Positions 23,783-28,238 of a stretch of DNA of 28,238 nucleotides are shown piece after piece. The translations under genes were made by a program, and so were the position numbers. The stretch is from an uncultured Bacillota bacterium (GTDB lineage: Bacteria > Bacillota_I > Bacilli_A > RFN20 > CAG-826). Below the pieces are notes generated by a model. That model was not told where the DNA came from. It saw nothing but the letters and a program-made list of their open reading frames with translations, and made no database searches. How positions within the stretch are numbered: the stretch's first letter is position 1; every line of letters starts with the position of its first letter. Location of the stretch: the NCBI GenBank assembly GCA_946623775.1, contig CAMORJ010000005.1, positions 1 to 28,238 of the forward strand. The letters run 5' to 3'.

Positions 23783-26541
23783 CAGGCTTTTCTCAAAACG
23801 ACAAGTTCGTTTTTGGCTAGCTCGATACTGGACAATCCGCTTTCGACGGCACGGCCAAGCTTCGAGGTGTAGAGCAAATCGTAGGTGCCGTTAAGCGTCA
23901 CCGACTCCGCGTTCAAAGCGGAGATGACAAGCAATTCCTCTCCGCCGTCTTGGACGGTGAAGGAGACTTTGCCATTGGCGTTGACGGGCTTGCTCATCTT
24001 GGCGGTCACGTCGGCGCGGGTGTCGAGGCGCAGGGCATGGTGGCTCTTGCGGAGGGCAAGGAGCTGCTGGAACTTCTGGAACATGTCGAAGTTGTTGACC
24101 TTCAGCTCATAATCCATATCGTTGATGAAGTCGCCGACGTTATAGGAATTGCCTTCGTATTTGGTCTTTCCTTCTTCGTCAAGGTAGTTCTTCGAACGCA
24201 TGAAGTCCTCGCCTTCCTGCATGAAGGGGACGCCCTGAGCGACGAAGACCAAGGATTCGGCGTGGGAATACATATCGTTGAGGACCCTTTCATCGCGCCT
24301 CTCGGGCTGGATGAGCTGGTCGTATAAGGTGTAGTTGTCGTGGCAGGAAACGTAGTTCAAGCTCTGGCAAGGCTCTAATCTCGCATCGCCGAAGTGGCCA
24401 AACATCATGTTGGCGACGGTGTCGCCGAATCCGCTGACGCCATTGACGTAGCCCATGCCTGGGCCATTGTCGCCTCTGACGGCGTTACGGATGACGTCGT
24501 TAAACGCTCCAACATAGTTTCCAGCGCCGACGAAATAGGACTGGGCAAGGCTGGACTGGACGGTCTGCTGCTGCTTCAGTTTGGTAGCATCGGTCCCTTG
24601 TCCTAGATAGGAAGTGCCGCCGGTCCAAGGCTCACCATAAACCAAGGCTTTTGGATAAATGGCGACCGCGTCTTGGTAGACGTCGATCATGGTCTGGTTG
24701 TCTTCAAGGCCCATCAAGTCGAAGCGGAAGCCGGAGAGATGGTATTCCTCAAGGTAGAATTTGCAGGATTCGCGGATGTATTTGTTGACCATCGAGCGCT
24801 GGGAGGCGACTTCATTGCCGCAACCAGAGCCATTGTAGACGCTGCCGTTGGTGGCGAAGCGGTGATAGTAATAAGGAACGGTCAATTCGAGGCAGGAATT
24901 GTCGAGGCTATAGGTGTGGTTATAGACGACGTCCATGTTGATGTTGATGCCTTTTTGGTGCATCGCCATGACCATCCTCTTGAATTCGACGATGCGGTTC
25001 GCGCCGTCGCTTGGGTTGGTGGAGTAACTGCCTTCGAGGACGTTGTAGTTCTGCGGGTCATAGCCCCAGTTGTAGTTCGCCTCAGACATCGAGGTCGAAG
25101 AGGTCGCCTCATCCACGGAAGCGTAATCATAGAAAGGCTGGATCTGGACATGGGTGATGCCGAGTTCCTCGAGGTGATCCAAACCGGTTTTGACGGTCTT
25201 GCCACCTTTGGTGTAGGTGGTTCCGGTCTCGGCAAGTCCGAGGAATTTGCCGCGATTGGCTTCGGTGACGCCGGAATTGGGGTTGATGGTCATGTCGCGG
25301 ACATGGATCTCATAAATGGAGGCATCGGTGCCGTTGACACCATAATCGGGACGGGCATCGGCGGACCAACCACTTAGCGCGTCGTTGATTTTCTGGAAGT
25401 TGACGACCATGCCGCGCCTGCCGTTCAAACCAGCGGATTTGGCATATGGGTCCACCACTTCATTGGTCCCGCGGGAATTGGTGATGGTGTAGGTATAGTA
25501 TTTGCCGTCCAAATCCTCGCCGACTTCGGCTTTCCATACGCCTTTCTCGGTGTACTCAAGGTTGATCTTCCTCGGAGCTTCGTTGGTCCTGTAGTCGCCG
25601 GATTCGTAGAGATTCAAGACGACGGTTTCGCTCGTGGGGGCCCAGAGTTTGAAGATGGTTTTGGTCGGATGCAAATTATTGTCGAAGGTCGCGCCCAAAT
25701 CATCGCCGTCATAGGTGTATTCGGAGGCGAAGGCGGTGCTGTTGAAATAGGCGGATGGGTTGATTTTGGAGACATCAGTCCATGTTTCGTCGAAGACATA
25801 GCTGACCGAGGAGGGTTTCCTTAGGTCGAGATGACCAACAAGCTGCAAAAGGTAATACCCAGTCGCCTCGTTTTTGGAGACGATGCTGTAAGAAAGATTG
25901 GCATCGCCATTTTTGACGATCAGCTTGCTTTGATCGAGGGTGAGGGAATCGATGAGGTTGAACTGCACGGCGAGGCGGTCATCAACCAAATACGCGACAT
26001 AGGCGATGGAGTTCTTCATCGCCGTCTCCAGAGTCGGGAACACTTTCTCGATTCCCGAGCGAAGATAAGCGTGCTGGATGCCGCCGTGGTTAGTCGGCGA
26101 GATTTCGACAAAACGGTCGGCTGAAACGTCTTTGGTCCAATACTTGGAAGTGACGATAAAGCCGATTTTGCCCGTGGTCGCATTGGGGTTGACCGCGGAA
26201 AGATTGACGGTGCAGATGACGCCGTAATCATCGTATTCGGTAAATGGGTAGAATTCGCCGCCCAAACCGTTTTCGCTATCCCAAACGTACACGAATAGTT
26301 TGGTGTATTCGCTGTAATCCTGTCCTTTGACGAAATGGAATCTGACGGCAGTCGTGGCCGCTTCCGGTTCGGTGAGGCTATTATCATTGGCCCTAGTGAA
26401 GCCGCATTCCTCCGGCGTGGCATAGGCATTGGACGCGCTGGTGGATTGTTCCTGGTTGGAGTTTGGTTTTTCTTCGCCGCAAGAAGCCAAAGCAGCAAAG
26501 CTCAGCAACGCGGCAGCCGATAATAAGAGAGTCTTTTTCAT
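23782..26541 (-). CDS. pulA: Type I pullulanase (GH13), surface lipoprotein
   Basis: 919 residues from the ATG at 26541. An ATG two codons upstream (26547) is only 2 nt from the AGGAGG, whereas 26541 has an 8-nt spacing, so the latter is chosen. Lipobox LASC, lipidated Cys21. Residues about 64-168 are a CBM41-like glucan-binding domain (VRFHFVKGQDYSEYTKLFVYVWD, fIVTSKYWTKD); a CBM48-like module (TIFKLWAPTSETVVLNLY) starts near 295. The catalytic domain has YNWGYDP (490-496), DVVYNH (537-542), GFRFD with nucleophile Asp608, YGEPW with acid Glu637, and SCHDN with Asp735. It debranches alpha-glucan at the cell surface. Its architecture parallels the second pullulanase in this operon, though the sequences are clearly diverged. 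Confidence 0.93.
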   Translation of the reverse strand: MKKTLLLSAAALLSFAALASCGEEKPNSNQEQSTSASNAYATPEECGFTRANDNSLTEPEAATTAVRFHFVKGQDYSEYTKLFVYVWDSENGLGGEFYPFTEYDDYGVICTVNLSAVNPNATTGKIGFIVTSKYWTKDVSADRFVEISPTNHGGIQHAYLRSGIEKVFPTLETAMKNSIAYVAYLVDDRLAVQFNLIDSLTLDQSKLIVKNGDANLSYSIVSKNEATGYYLLQLVGHLDLRKPSSVSYVFDETWTDVSKINPSAYFNSTAFASEYTYDGDDLGATFDNNLHPTKTIFKLWAPTSETVVLNLYESGDYRTNEAPRKINLEYTEKGVWKAEVGEDLDGKYYTYTITNSRGTNEVVDPYAKSAGLNGRRGMVVNFQKINDALSGWSADARPDYGVNGTDASIYEIHVRDMTINPNSGVTEANRGKFLGLAETGTTYTKGGKTVKTGLDHLEELGITHVQIQPFYDYASVDEATSSTSMSEANYNWGYDPQNYNVLEGSYSTNPSDGANRIVEFKRMVMAMHQKGININMDVVYNHTYSLDNSCLELTVPYYYHRFATNGSVYNGSGCGNEVASQRSMVNKYIRESCKFYLEEYHLSGFRFDLMGLEDNQTMIDVYQDAVAIYPKALVYGEPWTGGTSYLGQGTDATKLKQQQTVQSSLAQSYFVGAGNYVGAFNDVIRNAVRGDNGPGMGYVNGVSGFGDTVANMMFGHFGDARLEPCQSLNYVSCHDNYTLYDQLIQPERRDERVLNDMYSHAESLVFVAQGVPFMQEGEDFMRSKNYLDEEGKTKYEGNSYNVGDFINDMDYELKVNNFDMFQKFQQLLALRKSHHALRLDTRADVTAKMSKPVNANGKVSFTVQDGGEELLVISALNAESVTLNGTYDLLYTSKLGRAVESGLSSIELAKNELVVLRKA

Positions 26542-26559
26542 GTCCATATCCTCCTGAAT

Positions 26560-28238
26560 TTATAAGGTGGAAGCGTCATAGAAGCCGTCCGACACTTTGA
26601 TGTCGCCGGTCTTTTTGGCGCAGCCAGAATCCCATTTGGTCAAATCGGCGATGACGTATCCTTTGGGGAATAACGCGATGAGGAAGCCGGTGTATCCCGT
26701 TTTCGAGAAATCGATGAGCACCACTCCATCGCGGAGTTCATAAGCGTTAAGCCAAGAGGAGCCTGAATCGCTCCAAGCCCAGTAATAGAGGTCATAGGTT
26801 TCAAAATACTTCGGGTCGATTCCGAAGACGTTGAAATATCCTTCGATTGGCTGGACCTGCGTGAAAGTGAAGGTCTTCGAGAAATGGTATTCGGCGTTGC
26901 CGTATTCGATTTCCAATACGCACGCCCCATTATTGAGCAACGTGTGGATGGGCACTGAGCCGGAGACGCCAAGATCGACGGCCTCACCGCCATTTGCCTT
27001 ATAACGGATGTAGGTTAGATTCTCTCCCGAGAGGGCGAGGAAGTAATTGCCGACGAACATCTTGCCGTGGCTTTCAGTTTTAAGGAACGGCCTAGCGGAA
27101 TGGACGGTTTTCACCAAAACCGCGACACCCGTGCTATCGAAATCGATGGACGCCTTGCCATGGCAGACCTGAACGGTCTTGCCGCTGACCTGCTCGCAAT
27201 AAGCGCCATCGGGCAGGCTTTGGAAGGCGACGGTCGCCGTCTGCTCTTCGCGGGACAGGTTGGCGATAATCGCGCCTTTGTCGGTTTCGCCGATCTTCTC
27301 GTTGACGAAGATTCCTTCGGGGGCCGAGACGAGGTCATCGACGTTCATGAAGCGGTTCTTGAAATTATTGATGATGGCGACGCGCGGATTCTCAAAGGTG
27401 TAATTGGCGATGTAGCCCATCGTCTGAGAATCGTCGGGGCGGGCCAAGAAGAGGGCATTGGTCTTCTTTCTGGTCGCGTTCATCGCCCATTCGGAGATTA
27501 CCATCGCGTTATTGATATGGGTGCTGGCTTCAATATAGGAATCGTGGGATTCGACCCAAGTCACCGCATATGAGGGGTCGCTGACCTTGCCAAGTTTTGC
27601 GGTCATCGCCTTCTCGGCGTCGCGGCTGAAGACGGCATTATTGATCGGGGTATTGAAGCTGTCCTCGGTGACCTTCATGTATTTGGTATAGGAGGAAATC
27701 TCGCGGTTTCCGCCCAATCCTCCGAGGATTTCGCCATAGGCAAATAACTTTTTGCCAGGGAACTTCTGCTCATAGTATTCCGCGGCTTTGCCTAAGGTAT
27801 TGGGCCAGAAGGAGCTAGGATCCTGCGGGTCTTCTGGGGTCTCGATGTGCTTAGCGGCATCAAAGCGGAAGCCATCCACGCCTGCATCGATGCACTCTTT
27901 CAGGAAGGCAAGGGCCCTGGATTGAACCAATGCATTGCCCGTATTGAGGTCAGGCAATTTGCCATAGGGGTAATACTGCGTTTCCGAACCTGTAGTCACA
28001 TGATGGAAGGTGGCTTCGCTTCCGGAAGCATTACGGGCGGCATAGATTTCTGGCTCATAGCGTTCGACGTCGGGGGAAACCATCGGGGTGCCGTCATCTT
28101 CGAGGTATTCGTCTCCGATATTGGCGAGATGGTTGAACACGACGTCTGCGATGATGGAAATGCCATATTCCTCGGCTTCTTCACATAAAGAAACCAATTC
28201 CGCTTTGGTTCCCATCGTGGAATTGTCGGCGATGGAGA
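26560..28238 (-). CDS. Alpha-amylase, AmyE-like GH13 (N-terminus beyond window)
   Basis: The frame continues without stop to the right edge (it reads SIADNST before the internal ATG at 28215), so the signal peptide and N-terminal part are missing. Numbering from 28215: DVVFNH (24-29), GFRFDAAKHIETPED with the nucleophile Asp, FAYGEILGG with the acid Glu, and TWVESHDSY with the third Asp are all present. Together with FWPNTLGKAAEYY this strongly resembles the Bacillus subtilis AmyE subgroup of GH13 (GH13_28). After the barrel are an all-beta domain C and about 150 further residues. The last part (YDLYYWAWSDSGSSW, GFLIALFPKG) tentatively resembles a starch-binding module. It should endo-cleave alpha-1,4 links outside the cell, feeding the pullulanases and transporter. 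First visible gene of the operon, 18 nt before the lipoprotein pullulanase start. Confidence 0.9.
   Translation of the reverse strand, partial: SIADNSTMGTKAELVSLCEEAEEYGISIIADVVFNHLANIGDEYLEDDGTPMVSPDVERYEPEIYAARNASGSEATFHHVTTGSETQYYPYGKLPDLNTGNALVQSRALAFLKECIDAGVDGFRFDAAKHIETPEDPQDPSSFWPNTLGKAAEYYEQKFPGKKLFAYGEILGGLGGNREISSYTKYMKVTEDSFNTPINNAVFSRDAEKAMTAKLGKVSDPSYAVTWVESHDSYIEASTHINNAMVISEWAMNATRKKTNALFLARPDDSQTMGYIANYTFENPRVAIINNFKNRFMNVDDLVSAPEGIFVNEKIGETDKGAIIANLSREEQTATVAFQSLPDGAYCEQVSGKTVQVCHGKASIDFDSTGVAVLVKTVHSARPFLKTESHGKMFVGNYFLALSGENLTYIRYKANGGEAVDLGVSGSVPIHTLLNNGACVLEIEYGNAEYHFSKTFTFTQVQPIEGYFNVFGIDPKYFETYDLYYWAWSDSGSSWLNAYELRDGVVLIDFSKTGYTGFLIALFPKGYVIADLTKWDSGCAKKTGDIKVSDGFYDASTL

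Noticed and set aside
26545..26547. Upstream ATG of the lipoprotein pullulanase
   Set aside because: Only 2 nt separate it from AGGAGG; the ATG two codons later has an 8-nt spacing.

Overview
The window reads as chromosomal DNA of an uncultured low-GC-type Firmicute (Bacilli / Erysipelotrichia / Mollicutes-relative grade, probably gut-associated). The inference rests on many lipoproteins ending their signal in L-A-S-C-G-E, a Bacillus AmyE-like amylase, MalF with a Firmicutes-style N-terminus, BspA-type leucine-rich repeats and strong AGGAGG ribosome sites. UGA is used as a normal stop (several ATGA junctions), so the Mycoplasma code is excluded. Base composition is roughly balanced. The taxonomic placement is inference only.

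Layout. (1) 1-2295, plus strand: the 3' part of a long acidic protein that joins a ribosomal protein L7/L12 C-terminal-like domain to three BspA-type LRR blocks, followed by a clear terminator. (2) 2388-2551, plus strand: an extended -10 promoter followed by a candidate structured non-coding RNA, closed by a perfect 10-bp stem and ending in a T-run. (3) 2556-9876, minus strand: a four-gene operon from a strong promoter: a large surface lipoprotein, a YwaF/TMEM164-like membrane domain fused to an ABC ATPase, an ABC-2 type permease and a small membrane-anchored protein. (4) 9966-11727, plus strand: a TrpF-fold protein lacking the catalytic Cys motif, and a flavin-reductase-like protein with a PCP_red-like C-terminus. 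(5) 11749-13109, minus strand: a compact toxin-antitoxin-like pair, HTH-DUF3990 plus a 156-residue partner, with a promoter that predicts a leaderless mRNA and carries direct-repeat operators. (6) 13126-28238, minus strand: a long alpha-glucan (starch/pullulan/glycogen) utilisation operon running in from beyond the right edge.

The glucan operon is read in the order amylase (cut by the window edge), lipoprotein pullulanase, PH-domain membrane protein, MsmK/UgpC-type ATPase with a long C-terminal extension, RDD membrane protein, MalE-like binding lipoprotein, MalF, MalG, second pullulanase, small lipoprotein, terminator. The likely logic is that the secreted or surface-anchored amylase and two pullulanases cut branched alpha-glucan to malto-oligosaccharides, the MalE-like lipoprotein captures them, MalFG import them and the MsmK-like ATPase powers the transport. 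The RDD and PH-domain proteins have no assigned role. The operon promoter is outside the window.

The most unusual items are the acyltransferase-like/ABC fusion and its operon, the candidate structured RNA, the HTH-DUF3990 pair with its leaderless promoter, the L7/L12-LRR fusion, and the flavin-reductase/PCP_red-like fusion. No rRNA, tRNA, CRISPR array, insertion sequence or phage gene was seen.
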